Position numbers and translations under genes: made by a program | Shown: positions 33,580 through 42,446 of the stretch, piece after piece | Layout of the letters: the number at the start of each line of letters is the position of its first letter | Position numbering within the stretch: position 1 is the stretch's first letter | The notes under the pieces: generated by a model | What the model was told of the DNA's origin: nothing | Seen by the model: only the letters and a program-made list of their open reading frames with translations | The model's database searches: none | Assembly (NCBI RefSeq): GCF_001559075.2 | Contig: NZ_CP014015.2 | Coordinates: 124,001 to 188,000, forward strand | DNA length: 64,000 nt | Source of the DNA: Citrobacter amalonaticus | GTDB lineage: Bacteria > Pseudomonadota > Gammaproteobacteria > Enterobacterales > Enterobacteriaceae | Direction of reading: 5' to 3'

Positions 33580-35301
33580 ATGTCTTCCATTACAACAACT
33601 GATAATAAAACCTTCCTGAATGAACTCGCCCGCCTGGTGGGACATTCACACCTGCTGACCGAACCGGCTAAAACCGCCCGCTATCGCAAGGGCTTTCGTT
33701 CCGGTCAGGGCGACGCCCTGGCGGTGGTCTTTCCCGGATCGCTGCTGGAACTCTGGCGCGTTCTGAACGCCTGCGTCAACGCCGATAAAATTATCCTGAT
33801 GCAGGCCGCCAATACCGGCCTGACCGAAGGTTCCACGCCGAACGGCAATGATTATGACCGCGAAATTGTGATTATCAGCACCCTGCGTCTCGACAAACTG
33901 CACGTGCTGGGCAAAGGCGAACAGGTGCTGGCGTATCCAGGCACCACGCTGTACTCACTGGAAAAAGCACTGAAACCACTGGGACGTGAACCGCACTCGG
34001 TGATTGGTTCATCATGTATCGGCGCGTCGGTCATTGGCGGGATCTGTAATAACTCCGGCGGCTCGCTGGTGCAAAGAGGCCCGGCGTATACCGAAATGTC
34101 CCTGTTTGCCCGCATCGATGAAAACGGCAAGCTGCAGCTGGTTAACCATCTGGGGATTGATCTGGGGCAAACGCCTGAGCAGATCCTGAGTCAGTTGGAC
34201 GATGAGCGAATCAAAGAAGAAAATGTCCGCCACGACGGGCGTCACGCACACGATCACGACTACGTCACCCGCGTCAGAGACATTGATGCCGACACCCCGG
34301 CGCGCTATAACGCCGATCCGGATCGCCTGTTCGAGTCCTCTGGCTGTGCCGGGAAACTGGCGGTCTTCGCCGTGCGTCTCGACACCTTTGAAGCGGAAAA
34401 AAACCAGCAGGTGTTTTACATTGGCACCAACCAACCCGAGGTGCTGACGGAGATCCGCCGCCATATTCTGGCGACGTTCAACAATCTGCCGGTAGCGGGT
34501 GAATACATGCACCGCGATATCTACGACATTGCTGAACAGTACGGCAAGGACACCTTCCTGATGATTGACAAGCTCGGCACCGACAAAATGCCGTTCTTCT
34601 TCACGCTGAAGGGCCGCACCGATGCGATGCTGGAAAAGGTGAAATTCTTCCGTCCACACTTTACCGATCGCGCGATGCAAAAGTTTGGTCACCTGTTCCC
34701 GAGTCATCTGCCGCCGCGCATGAAAAGCTGGCGCGATAAATATGAACATCATCTGCTGTTAAAAATGGCGGGCGATGGCGTCGCTGAAGCACAAAGCTGG
34801 CTCACGGAATTCTTTAAAACCGCAGAAGGCGACTTCTTTGCCTGCACGCCGGAAGAAGGCAGCAAGGCCTTCCTGCACCGCTTTGCAGCGGCTGGCGCGG
34901 CCATTCGCTACCAGGCGGTTCATGCCGATGAGGTGGAGGATATTCTGGCGCTGGATATCGCTCTGCGCCGCAATGACACTGAATGGTATGAACATCTGCC
35001 GGCGGAAATTGACAGCCAACTGGTGCATAAACTCTATTACGGTCACTTTATGTGCTACGTCTTCCACCAGGATTACATCGTGAAGAAAGGCGTGGATGCT
35101 CACGCGCTGAAAGAGCAAATGCTGGAACTGCTGCAACAGCGTGGCGCGCAATATCCGGCTGAGCATAACGTCGGGCATCTGTATGAAGCACCGCCCGCGC
35201 TGACCCGTTTTTATCGCGAAAATGACCCGACCAACAGTATGAATCCCGGAATAGGCAAAACCAGTAAGCAGAAATTCTGGAAAGTCCCCTCTTCCGATTA
35301 A
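33580..35301 (+). CDS. dld: Dld, quinone-dependent D-lactate dehydrogenase
   Basis: A 573-residue FAD enzyme on the inner face of the cytoplasmic membrane that oxidises D-lactate to pyruvate and feeds the quinone pool. The PCMH FAD-binding half has YPGTTLYSLEKALKPLG and SSCIGASVIGGICNNSGG; the C-terminal half is the membrane-binding and cap region. Start chosen at 33580 after AAGGAGTGGAGA, giving the MSS... N-terminus of E. coli Dld; an in-frame upstream extension has no ribosome site. Confidence 0.96.
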   Translation: MSSITTTDNKTFLNELARLVGHSHLLTEPAKTARYRKGFRSGQGDALAVVFPGSLLELWRVLNACVNADKIILMQAANTGLTEGSTPNGNDYDREIVIISTLRLDKLHVLGKGEQVLAYPGTTLYSLEKALKPLGREPHSVIGSSCIGASVIGGICNNSGGSLVQRGPAYTEMSLFARIDENGKLQLVNHLGIDLGQTPEQILSQLDDERIKEENVRHDGRHAHDHDYVTRVRDIDADTPARYNADPDRLFESSGCAGKLAVFAVRLDTFEAEKNQQVFYIGTNQPEVLTEIRRHILATFNNLPVAGEYMHRDIYDIAEQYGKDTFLMIDKLGTDKMPFFFTLKGRTDAMLEKVKFFRPHFTDRAMQKFGHLFPSHLPPRMKSWRDKYEHHLLLKMAGDGVAEAQSWLTEFFKTAEGDFFACTPEEGSKAFLHRFAAAGAAIRYQAVHADEVEDILALDIALRRNDTEWYEHLPAEIDSQLVHKLYYGHFMCYVFHQDYIVKKGVDAHALKEQMLELLQQRGAQYPAEHNVGHLYEAPPALTRFYRENDPTNSMNPGIGKTSKQKFWKVPSSD

Positions 35302-35369
35302 CTCCAGCAACCAGGCCTGATGGCATGGGCTGGATTTGCGCGAAATATCGTGCAAAAGTAATGAGATGT

Positions 35370-35397
35370 ACCGGAGTCGTAATGACTCCGGTTTTTC
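35370..35397 (+). terminator. dld terminator
   Basis: ACCGGAGTC-GTAAT-GACTCCGGT, a perfect 9-bp stem, followed by TTTTCTT. It separates dld from the acetyltransferase gene 19 bp further on. Confidence 0.9.
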
Positions 35398-35415
35398 TTC
35401 GCAAAGGTGAGAACC

Positions 35416-35970
35416 ATGTCTGTTGCCGATACGCTTTCTGATCACGATATCGCAGTGCGCGACGCGCTGCCCGACGACGTAGAGGCGATCTCCTCGTTAT
35501 ATGCGTGGCATGTGTTGAATGGTCGCGCCTCTTTTGAAGAAACGCCCCCGACAATCGATGAGATGCGCCGACGTATGCGTACGGTCGCGCAGTATGGTCT
35601 GCCGTGGCTGGTGGCGCTCTATCGCGGCGTGGTGGTCGGTTATTGCTACGCCACGCAGTATCGACCGCGCCCGGCCTATCGCTTTACCCTGGAAGAGTCA
35701 ATTTATGTCGATGCCAGCATGACCGGACGCGGCATCGGCAGCCTGCTGATGCAGACGTTAATCACCCGCTGCGAGGAAGGGCCGTGGCGGCAGATGGTGG
35801 CGGTGATAGGTGACGGGCATAGCAATCCTGGCTCACTGCGGTTGCATAAGAAACACGGTTTCGAGATTGCCGGACAATTGCGTAGCGTCGGGTATAAGAA
35901 GGGAGACTGGCGGGATACGTTGATTATGCAGCGCCCACTCAACGAAGGTGACTGGACGCTGCCGGAGTAA
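35416..35970 (+). CDS. GNAT N-acetyltransferase (phosphinothricin/methionine sulfoximine type)
   Basis: A 184-residue GNAT protein. Motifs fit the Pat/YncA(MddA) group: IRDALPDDV-like start (VRDALPDDVEAISSLYAWHV), FEETPPTIDEM, YATQYRPRPAYRFTLEESIYV, the acetyl-CoA loop TGRGIGSLLMQTLI and HKKHGFEIAG with the conserved YKKGDWRDTLIMQ end. Such enzymes acetylate phosphinothricin, methionine sulfoximine/sulfone or similar amino acids. Start at 35416 follows AAGGTGAGAA. E. coli K-12 has no gene between dld and pbpG, so this is an accessory gene; a REP pair follows it. Because the dld terminator lies only 19 bp upstream of the start codon, its promoter is unclear. Confidence 0.82.
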   Translation: MSVADTLSDHDIAVRDALPDDVEAISSLYAWHVLNGRASFEETPPTIDEMRRRMRTVAQYGLPWLVALYRGVVVGYCYATQYRPRPAYRFTLEESIYVDASMTGRGIGSLLMQTLITRCEEGPWRQMVAVIGDGHSNPGSLRLHKKHGFEIAGQLRSVGYKKGDWRDTLIMQRPLNEGDWTLPE

Positions 35971-35985
35971 GGTTTTGTTATCCAT

Positions 35986-36046
35986 GCCGTATCCGGCCTA
36001 CGGCTGAGATGTTTTCGTAGGCCTGATAAGCGAAGCGTCATCAGGC
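35986..36046. repeat. REP-type palindrome pair
   Basis: GCCGTA-TCCGGCC-TACGGC (35986-36004) and GCCTGAT-AAGCGAAGCGTC-ATCAGGC (36021-36046), typical extragenic palindromes between convergent genes (acetyltransferase and pbpG). Confidence 0.85.
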
Positions 36047-36088
36047 TATTTCCCTGGACGACTTCGCCTTATTCGGTCTATAGCCGCA

Positions 36089-37036
36089 TCAGTCGTTTTG
36101 CGCGGTTTGCTCACCCGCATTGCCGCCCGCCGCGGCCATCTGTGCGGCTTTTTGCTTTTTATAGCTCAATGCCGCCGCCGGAACCGGCATTACTTTCCCG
36201 GTTTCGATCCACGTGCGTAAACGACTGGCATCGGCAAAATGGGTGTACTTGCCGAACGCATCCATCACCACCAGCGCCACCGGTTTATTATTGATTACCG
36301 TGCGCATCACCAGGCAATGCCCTGCGGCGTTGGTGAAGCCGGTTTTAGTAAGCTGAATATTCCAGTTGTCGCGATACACCAGATGGTTGGTATTGCGAAA
36401 CGGCAGCGTATACGCCGGGTTGGCGAAGGTCGCCATATCTTCACGCGTGGTGCTCAGTTGCCCAATCAGCGGATACTGCTTACTGGCGATAAGCAGTCTG
36501 GTGAGATCGCGCGCGGTCGACACGTTGTGAATCGACAAACCGGTCGGTTCCACAAAACGGGTCTGGGTCATACCCAGCGCTTTTGCCTTCGCGTTCATGG
36601 CGTTAATAAAAGCGTTATAGCCGCCCGGATAATGATGCGCCAGGCTTGCTGCGGCCCGGTTTTCCGAGGACATCAGCGCCAGCAGTAACATATCTTTACG
36701 GCTGATTTCACTGTTCAGCCGCACGCGAGAGTAGATCCCTTTCATCTCTGGCGTCTGGCTGATATCCACTTTCAGTTTTTCGTCCAGCGGCAGCCGTGCA
36801 TCAAGCACCACCATCGCCGTCATTAATTTGGTTATCGACGCAATCGGACGCACCAGGTCCGGATGGTTCGAATAGATCACCTTATTGGTGTTCAGATCCA
36901 CGATCATCGCACTACCGGAGGCAATCTCAGGTTGAGACGCCGCGGCAGTCGCCGCCGTTTTTGCCAGCGCTTGCGGCGCAAAAGGCACAGCCAGCATCAG
37001 CGCCAGGCTCAGTATGGAAACTCGGAATTTCAGCAT
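36089..37036 (-). CDS. pbpG: PbpG, D-alanyl-D-alanine endopeptidase (PBP7)
   Basis: A 315-residue periplasmic serine peptidase. Signal peptide ends near PQALA (residue 25). Active-site motifs are SITK (Ser67, Lys70), SEN (124-126) and KTG (231-233). PBP7 cleaves DD-crosslinks in peptidoglycan. The C-terminal tail (KQKAAQMAAAGGNAGEQTAQ) is slightly longer than in E. coli. Confidence 0.96.
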   Translation of the reverse strand: MLKFRVSILSLALMLAVPFAPQALAKTAATAAASQPEIASGSAMIVDLNTNKVIYSNHPDLVRPIASITKLMTAMVVLDARLPLDEKLKVDISQTPEMKGIYSRVRLNSEISRKDMLLLALMSSENRAAASLAHHYPGGYNAFINAMNAKAKALGMTQTRFVEPTGLSIHNVSTARDLTRLLIASKQYPLIGQLSTTREDMATFANPAYTLPFRNTNHLVYRDNWNIQLTKTGFTNAAGHCLVMRTVINNKPVALVVMDAFGKYTHFADASRLRTWIETGKVMPVPAAALSYKKQKAAQMAAAGGNAGEQTAQND

Positions 37037-37161
37037 GATGAGATTTCAGAAAATGGTTCACGCGTGATGACACGCACCGCCGGAGTCAGGATGGCTCAGG
37101 CTAGCAGGGGAATCATAGCGAGCTAATGACCTTGCCGCCAGAAGAGAATCGTCAGGAAATG

Positions 37162-37195
37162 CTGCATTGCTGGCTTTTGCACCAACAATGCAGCT
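37162..37195 (-). terminator. Hairpin after yohC
   Basis: GCTGCATTG (37162-37170) and CAATGCAGC (37187-37195) form a perfect 9-bp stem with a 16-nt loop, 6 bp after the yohC stop. No T-run follows on the minus strand. Confidence 0.5.
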
Positions 37196-37201
37196 CGGTA
37201 A

Positions 37202-37789
37202 TCAGAACAAGCGATAGCCGTATCCCCAGAGGATGACGGTCAGCGCGAGCAGCACTTCCAGTACCAGTACGCCGATAGCCAGGGTCGAGCTGGAGAAACT
37301 CAGCCCTTCTTCCTTATTGATATTCAGGAATGTCGGAATGCCCAGATAGAGCAGATAGCCGGTATAGAACAGCGCTACCGTCCCGACAAATGCGCAAAGC
37401 CACACCAGCGGATACAGCGCCACCAGACCGCTGAGAAACAGCGGCGTCGCCACATAACCGGCAAACACCATACAGTGCGTCAAAGACGGACGCTGCGGAT
37501 AATTCCGCGCCATCCACCAGATCACGCGCCCCATGATCGCCACGCCCGCCAGCATCACGGCATAGAACAGGACTGCCAGCACAAGGCCTGTAAACAGAGA
37601 AAGCTTCAGGATAGTGCCGTCGCCAAAATTCCAGCCGATTTGGGTCGTACCAATGAAGGCGCAAATGACCGGGATGGCCGCCATCAAAAGCACATGGTGG
37701 GTGTAGTGATGCGAAACCGTTTCGTTCTCGCTGTTGATCACCTGCATTTCACGATTGGGATGGGAAAACAGCCCCCAGACATGGTTCAT
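37202..37789 (-). CDS. yohC: YohC, Yip1-family inner-membrane protein
   Basis: A 195-residue protein, same length as E. coli YohC, with five to six hydrophobic helices after an N-terminal cytoplasmic segment starting MNHVWGLFSHPNREM. Yip1 domain; role unknown. The start is preceded by AAGGGGG. Divergent from yohD. Confidence 0.9.
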   Translation of the reverse strand: MNHVWGLFSHPNREMQVINSENETVSHHYTHHVLLMAAIPVICAFIGTTQIGWNFGDGTILKLSLFTGLVLAVLFYAVMLAGVAIMGRVIWWMARNYPQRPSLTHCMVFAGYVATPLFLSGLVALYPLVWLCAFVGTVALFYTGYLLYLGIPTFLNINKEEGLSFSSSTLAIGVLVLEVLLALTVILWGYGYRLF

Positions 37790-37952
37790 ACCGCCCCCTT
37801 GTTGTCAGCTGTGGACCTAACACTTCAAGTATAATTCAGCTTTGCGATTATTTATTGTACAGACAAAGAAATGCCGCCGCGCCTGATGGCCCTTTTTGAG
37901 CATCACGAATTCAGAGGGTGTATGCTTACATTCGTGGAGGTCATACAGACGT

Positions 37953-38528
37953 ATGGATATAAACAGTCTTATTGCGCAATACGGTTATGCCGCGCTGGTG
38001 GTCGGGAGTCTGGCTGAAGGCGAAACCATCACCCTGCTGGGGGGCGTTGCCGCACATCAGGGATTACTCAAGTTCCCCCTCGTGGTCGTGGCCGTGGCCT
38101 TAGGCGGCATGATAGGCGATCAGCTACTGTATCTGCTGGGACGCCGCTTTGGTGGCAGGATCCTGCACCGCTTTGCACGTCATCGTGACAAAATTCGTCA
38201 GGCGCAGAAGATGATTCAGCGTCGCCCGTACCTGTTCGTGATCGGCACCCGTTTCATGTACGGGTTTCGCGTGATCGGCCCGCTGTTGATTGGCGCCAGC
38301 CATCTGCCGCCAAAGATATTTTTACCGCTGAATATCCTCGGCGCACTGGTCTGGGCGCTGATCTTCACCACCCTGGGTTATGTGGGAGGTGAAGTGGTCG
38401 CGCCATGGTTACATCACCTCGATCAGCATCTCAAACATTGGATCTGGCTGATTCTGGCGGTGGTGCTGGTGATCGGCGCTCGCTGGTGGCTGAAGCGCCG
38501 CAGTAAGGCGAAGAAGGCTCAGGAGTGA
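37953..38528 (+). CDS. yohD: YohD, DedA-family membrane protein
   Basis: A 191-residue DedA/SNARE-associated protein with the family's LGGMIGDQLLYLLGRRFG and GTRFMYGFRVIGPLLIGAS segments and four to five helices. DedA proteins support membrane homeostasis, with lipid flippase roles reported for some members. I start it at 37953 (MDINSLIAQYG), matching E. coli. Its 3' end overlaps convergent mdtQ by 10 bp. Confidence 0.92.
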   Translation: MDINSLIAQYGYAALVVGSLAEGETITLLGGVAAHQGLLKFPLVVVAVALGGMIGDQLLYLLGRRFGGRILHRFARHRDKIRQAQKMIQRRPYLFVIGTRFMYGFRVIGPLLIGASHLPPKIFLPLNILGALVWALIFTTLGYVGGEVVAPWLHHLDQHLKHWIWLILAVVLVIGARWWLKRRSKAKKAQE

Positions 38529-39958
38529 TGATAGCCGCCGCCGAGCGCGCTGGTAAGCTGGATGGACGCATCCAGCCACTGACCTTGTAAAATCAGTCCG
38601 TTACCCTGCTCGCGCAGCGCGGGTATTCTGGCCTTGCTGACGAGAGAGCCAGCGATAATCCCGGCGTCATAGCGCGCCTGCGCCAGGCTGACCACCCGAT
38701 CGGCATCATGTTCAATCTGCTGCTGATGCTGATTTTTCTGCATCAGCGTCGCCACCTGACTGGCCGTACGCGCCACCTCGTTCACCGCATCAACCACCGC
38801 TTTGTTATAACTGGCGATCGACAAATTGTTCTGCGCCTGGGCGATATCAAGGTTTGCATTCAGTCTGCCACTGTCGAAGATCGGCAGCGTCAGGCCAGCG
38901 GTCACGCCCATCTGTTGGGCGGAACTGCGGAACAGATCGCTCAGATGCAGCGCATCCTGTTGCAAAAAGGCCATCAGATTGATGTCGGGATAGAACGCCG
39001 CTTTCGCCGCCTCCACGCTGCTCATGGAGGATTCAATCACCCAGTGCGCCGCCTGTAAATCTGCTCTGCGCGCCAACAGGGCGTAGCCCAGTTGTCCTGG
39101 AAGCTGGCTCTCCACCTGCGGCAAGCTCACTTCATACAGTTTCAGCGACGCCGATTGCGTGTTGGTCAGCGCGCTCAGACGCGCCTCAATGACCTTCATC
39201 TTCCCGGCAACCTCATTCAACTGCTGCTGGGTTTTACTGTCATCGATATCCGTTTCCACGCCTTCTACCGAAGAGGTGATGCCGTTCTGATATAGCTGGC
39301 GATTGGTGTCAATGATATTGCGCTGTTCCTGTTCAATTTGGATCAGCAGTTTGCTGAGCGCCGCATCTGTTTGCCATTCCCAGTAAAGCCGCGTAACGCC
39401 GCTGGCTAGCAGCTGGCGGGTCTGCTCACGTTCAGCTTCCCGCGCTTTTACCGCCCCGATGCGCGCCGTCACTTCCGCGCGGTTCTTACCCCACAAATCG
39501 AGATCCCAACCGGCGGTCAGGCCAAACGTACCGTTGGTGTACCACGGTCCGGTCGTGCCTGCCGCCGGATCGGTGACGGCAAACGGCCCCATGAGCCCTT
39601 CTGCTGACATTTTCTGCCGTTCGGCATCCGCTGAAAGATCGACTTGCGGCCCCCCCTGGGCTTCGACCGCTTTAGCCTGCGCTTCGGCCAGCGAGATCCG
39701 CTGTTCCGCCACTTGCATATCCGGGGAACTGGCAATCGCGTTCTTCACTAACTCGTTCAACTGTGCGTCATGATAATCCTGCCACCACTGGCTCCCGGGC
39801 CACCCGTTATTCAGCGCCGGAGGCAGCGTTGAATCCACATGAGAGGCGGGAGGTTGCTGAGTCAGCGTCGGTTGGCTGTCATGCATGGGGGCACATCCCG
39901 CGAGCAAAACAGCCAGCGGAAAGCACGCTGTCAGCGCGTGAAAAGAGTAACGAGTCAT
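38519..39958 (-). CDS. mdtQ: MdtQ, outer-membrane efflux lipoprotein (NodT family)
   Basis: A 479-residue TolC-like outer-membrane factor with signal peptide and lipobox LLAGC (mature Cys near residue 22) and two OEP domains rich in long helices (ASPDMQVAEQRISLAEAQAK; the LTLPIFDSGRLNANLDIAQA hairpin). It would form an outer-membrane channel for a tripartite pump. In E. coli K-12 the gene is annotated as a pseudogene; here the frame is open from lipobox to end. No inner-membrane pump gene is adjacent. Confidence 0.92.
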   Translation of the reverse strand: MTRYSFHALTACFPLAVLLAGCAPMHDSQPTLTQQPPASHVDSTLPPALNNGWPGSQWWQDYHDAQLNELVKNAIASSPDMQVAEQRISLAEAQAKAVEAQGGPQVDLSADAERQKMSAEGLMGPFAVTDPAAGTTGPWYTNGTFGLTAGWDLDLWGKNRAEVTARIGAVKAREAEREQTRQLLASGVTRLYWEWQTDAALSKLLIQIEQEQRNIIDTNRQLYQNGITSSVEGVETDIDDSKTQQQLNEVAGKMKVIEARLSALTNTQSASLKLYEVSLPQVESQLPGQLGYALLARRADLQAAHWVIESSMSSVEAAKAAFYPDINLMAFLQQDALHLSDLFRSSAQQMGVTAGLTLPIFDSGRLNANLDIAQAQNNLSIASYNKAVVDAVNEVARTASQVATLMQKNQHQQQIEHDADRVVSLAQARYDAGIIAGSLVSKARIPALREQGNGLILQGQWLDASIQLTSALGGGYHHS

Positions 39959-40102
39959 GAAGATGTTCTGCGAAGAAAAGGTGTGCGGAGCTTACCCGTT
40001 GTTGTGAACGGTTTTTTAGTTACGCGTGGCATAACATCTTCGGCAATGAAAAGTCACACCTGGCAAAATATATTCCAGCGGAATATAAACACTTCAATAA
40101 TA

Positions 40103-41041
40103 TTAAACTTCAATCGACTGAATCGCGCGGGCAATATCCGGTGAATGATTTAACGCGCGAATATCCTGAAAGACATCCGTGGCCTCACGGTATTCCTTAC
40201 GCAAATAACCCAGCCATTGTTTAATACGCGCAACGTGATATAAGCCGGTGTCGCCCTGTTTTTCCAGACGGGTATACTTTTTCAGTAGCTCAACGACCTG
40301 CGGCCATGGCATTCGCGGCTCGTTATACTTCACCACCCGACTGAGATTGGGAATGTTCAATGCTCCGCGACCAATCATCACCGCGTCACAGCCGCTAACG
40401 GCCAGACATTCCTGAGCGCTTTGCCAGTCCCAGATTTCACCGTTGGCAATCACCGGAATAGACAGCCGCTCGCGAATTTCGCCAATCGCCTGCCAGTTGA
40501 TGTGCTCCGCCTTATAGCCCTGCTCTTTGGTGCGCCCGTGTACGACCAGTTCGCTCGCCCCGGCCTGCTGGACGGCATCCGCAATCTCAAACTTCTTGTC
40601 GCCGCTGTCCCAGCCCAGACGCACTTTTACCGTCACCGGTAAATGCGCGGGCACCGCTTCACGCATCGCTTTCGCGCCCTGGTAGATGAGTTCAGGATCC
40701 TTGAGTAACGTCGCCCCGCCGCCGCTGCCGTTCACCATTTTTGACGGGCAGCCGCAGTTGAGATCAACGCCGTAAGATCCCAGTTCCACGGCGCGGGCCG
40801 CATTTTCCGCCAGCCACTGGGGATACTGCCCCAACAGTTGCACACGGACTAAGGTGCCGGAAGGGGTCCGGCTGCCGTTGAGCAACTCAGGGCAGAGACG
40901 ATGAAAGACTTTTACTGGCAAGAGTTGATCCACCACGCGCACAAACTCGGTGATGCAAAGATCATAATCATTCACTTCCGTCAGAAGTTCGCGCACCAGT
41001 GAATCCAGTACGCCTTCCATCGGCGCCAGTAAAACCCGCAT
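40103..41041 (-). CDS. dusC: DusC, tRNA-dihydrouridine(16) synthase
   Basis: A 312-residue FMN-dependent TIM-barrel reductase making dihydrouridine at position 16 of tRNA. MRVLLAPMEGVLDSLVREL at the N-terminus, catalytic Cys98 in DLNCGCPS, and VVHGRTKEQGY and IGRGALNIPNL are typical. The ATG has only a GGTGA ribosome site, and 12 nt before it lies the T-run of a strong intrinsic terminator read in the same direction, an odd arrangement. Confidence 0.95.
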   Translation of the reverse strand: MRVLLAPMEGVLDSLVRELLTEVNDYDLCITEFVRVVDQLLPVKVFHRLCPELLNGSRTPSGTLVRVQLLGQYPQWLAENAARAVELGSYGVDLNCGCPSKMVNGSGGGATLLKDPELIYQGAKAMREAVPAHLPVTVKVRLGWDSGDKKFEIADAVQQAGASELVVHGRTKEQGYKAEHINWQAIGEIRERLSIPVIANGEIWDWQSAQECLAVSGCDAVMIGRGALNIPNLSRVVKYNEPRMPWPQVVELLKKYTRLEKQGDTGLYHVARIKQWLGYLRKEYREATDVFQDIRALNHSPDIARAIQSIEV

Positions 41042-41053
41042 ATCGTCACCCGC

Positions 41054-41083
41054 AAAAAAAAAGAGGCGCTATCATAGCGCCTC
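41054..41083 (-). terminator. Strong terminator at the dusC leader / end of the mhb operon
   Basis: On the minus strand GAGGCGCTAT-G-ATAGCGCCTC (effective 8-bp stem, 5-nt loop) is followed by nine T residues, then 12 nt to the dusC ATG. It can end the mhb transcript, but it also lies in the path of any dusC transcript started further upstream. Confidence 0.85.
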
Positions 41084-41105
41084 TGTGCGATGAGCAAAAC
41101 CTTTT

Positions 41106-41216
41106 GCCGGATGACGGCGCAAAGCGCCTTATCCGGCCTACATTCCATCCTGCTGGTAGGCCGGGCAAGCAAAGCGCCTACATTCCATCCTGTCGGTAGG
41201 CCGGGCAAGCGAAGCG
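41106..41216. repeat. REP palindrome plus 40-bp tandem duplication
   Basis: CCGGAT ... ATCCGG (41106-41136) is a REP-like palindrome. It is followed by two 40-bp units, 41137-41176 and 41177-41216, identical at 37 of 40 positions, each containing GGTAGGCCGGGCAAGC. They sit between mhbM and dusC. Confidence 0.85.
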
Positions 41217-41238
41217 CCCCCGGCAAAAGCCCTTTTTC

Positions 41239-42432
41239 TCAGCGTGGCAGAAGACAGTTATCTTCTTTCCAGCCGTACAGCCATTCCATGCCGCGATAAA
41301 ACTCCGCCTGTGATTTACCTTTCCACAACAGATTTCGCACCTGGCGCTCCACGCCTGCCGCGTGATAGACGCGCCCCATTTCGCGGGTCGACCAGACAAT
41401 GCGCGCCGTGCGTGGAATGCGCACCGACTCATACAGCGCAAAGGCTTTCGCCGCATCGCCGTCGCACTGCTCCAGCGCTTTACCCAGCGTGACGGCATCT
41501 TCCAGCGCCATACAGGCCCCCTGCGCCATGTACTGCGCCACCGGATGCGCGGCATCGCCCACCAGCGTGATACGTTCGGTGCCCCATTTCTCCACCGGTT
41601 CGCGATCGGCGGTTGACCAGCGACGCCAGGTCGTGGGTTTATCCAGCATCTGCCGCGGGCGTGGATGGATCCCGGCGAAATACGACAGCACTTCTTCCTT
41701 ACTGCCGTCTTTCACGCCCCACTCCTCCTGATGACGACTGTGGAAGGTGACGACCAGGTTGTACTGCTTACCGCCGCGCAGCGGGTAGTGCACGAGGTGG
41801 CAGTGCGGTCCGGCCCAGAGCACTGGCGCGTTGATGCGCAGGTCTTCCGGCATATCCGCACAGTCAATGACCGCACGGTAGACTACGTGTCCGGTCACGC
41901 GCGGCGAATCGCCCAGCAGGCTCTGACGCACCACCGACTTCACGCCGTCACAACCGATCAGAATATCGGCGGTCCAGCTATTCCCTTGCTCGTCGAACAC
42001 CGTTACGTCGTCCGCCGTCTGGCGAATGTCGACCACATTGGTCGAAGTCCGGTACTCAACGTTCGGATGCGTCAGTACTGATTCCCAGACGGAAGCGTGA
42101 ATATCAACCCGGTGGATGACCGCGTACGGACCGCCGAAGTGGTCGCGAAAGGCCTGTCCGGTCTCGATGTGCACCACTTCTTCCGCGTTCACGGCATCCA
42201 TCATGGTGATGTGATCGGTAAACACCGCACGCTGACGCGCGACATCGCCGACGCCGAGGCTGTCCAGCGCAGAGAAGGCGTTTGGACCGAGCTGAATACC
42301 CGCACCGATCTCGCCAATTTCATGGGCTTTTTCCAGCAGCATCACTTTGATACCCTGACGCGCCAGCGAAAGCGCGGTGGCTGCCCCGCCAATTCCGCCG
42401 CCGACAATAATTGCGCTCGTCACTTTAGCCAT
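41239..42432 (-). CDS. mhbM: 3-hydroxybenzoate 6-hydroxylase (MhbM-type FAD monooxygenase)
   Basis: A 397-residue flavoprotein monooxygenase converting 3-hydroxybenzoate to gentisate with NADH and O2. The FAD dinucleotide fold VGGGIGGAATALSLARQG starts near residue 10; the DG motif ILIGCDGVKSVVR and the second FAD motif TLVGDAAHPVAQYMAQGAC are present. I prefer ATG 42432 (MAKVTSA), 7 nt after AAGGAG, to the ATG 6 bp upstream that touches the ribosome site. Last gene of mhbTDHIM. A salicylate or other hydroxybenzoate substrate cannot be excluded from sequence. Confidence 0.85.
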   Translation of the reverse strand: MAKVTSAIIVGGGIGGAATALSLARQGIKVMLLEKAHEIGEIGAGIQLGPNAFSALDSLGVGDVARQRAVFTDHITMMDAVNAEEVVHIETGQAFRDHFGGPYAVIHRVDIHASVWESVLTHPNVEYRTSTNVVDIRQTADDVTVFDEQGNSWTADILIGCDGVKSVVRQSLLGDSPRVTGHVVYRAVIDCADMPEDLRINAPVLWAGPHCHLVHYPLRGGKQYNLVVTFHSRHQEEWGVKDGSKEEVLSYFAGIHPRPRQMLDKPTTWRRWSTADREPVEKWGTERITLVGDAAHPVAQYMAQGACMALEDAVTLGKALEQCDGDAAKAFALYESVRIPRTARIVWSTREMGRVYHAAGVERQVRNLLWKGKSQAEFYRGMEWLYGWKEDNCLLPR

Positions 42433-42446
42433 TGTCATTCTCCTTC

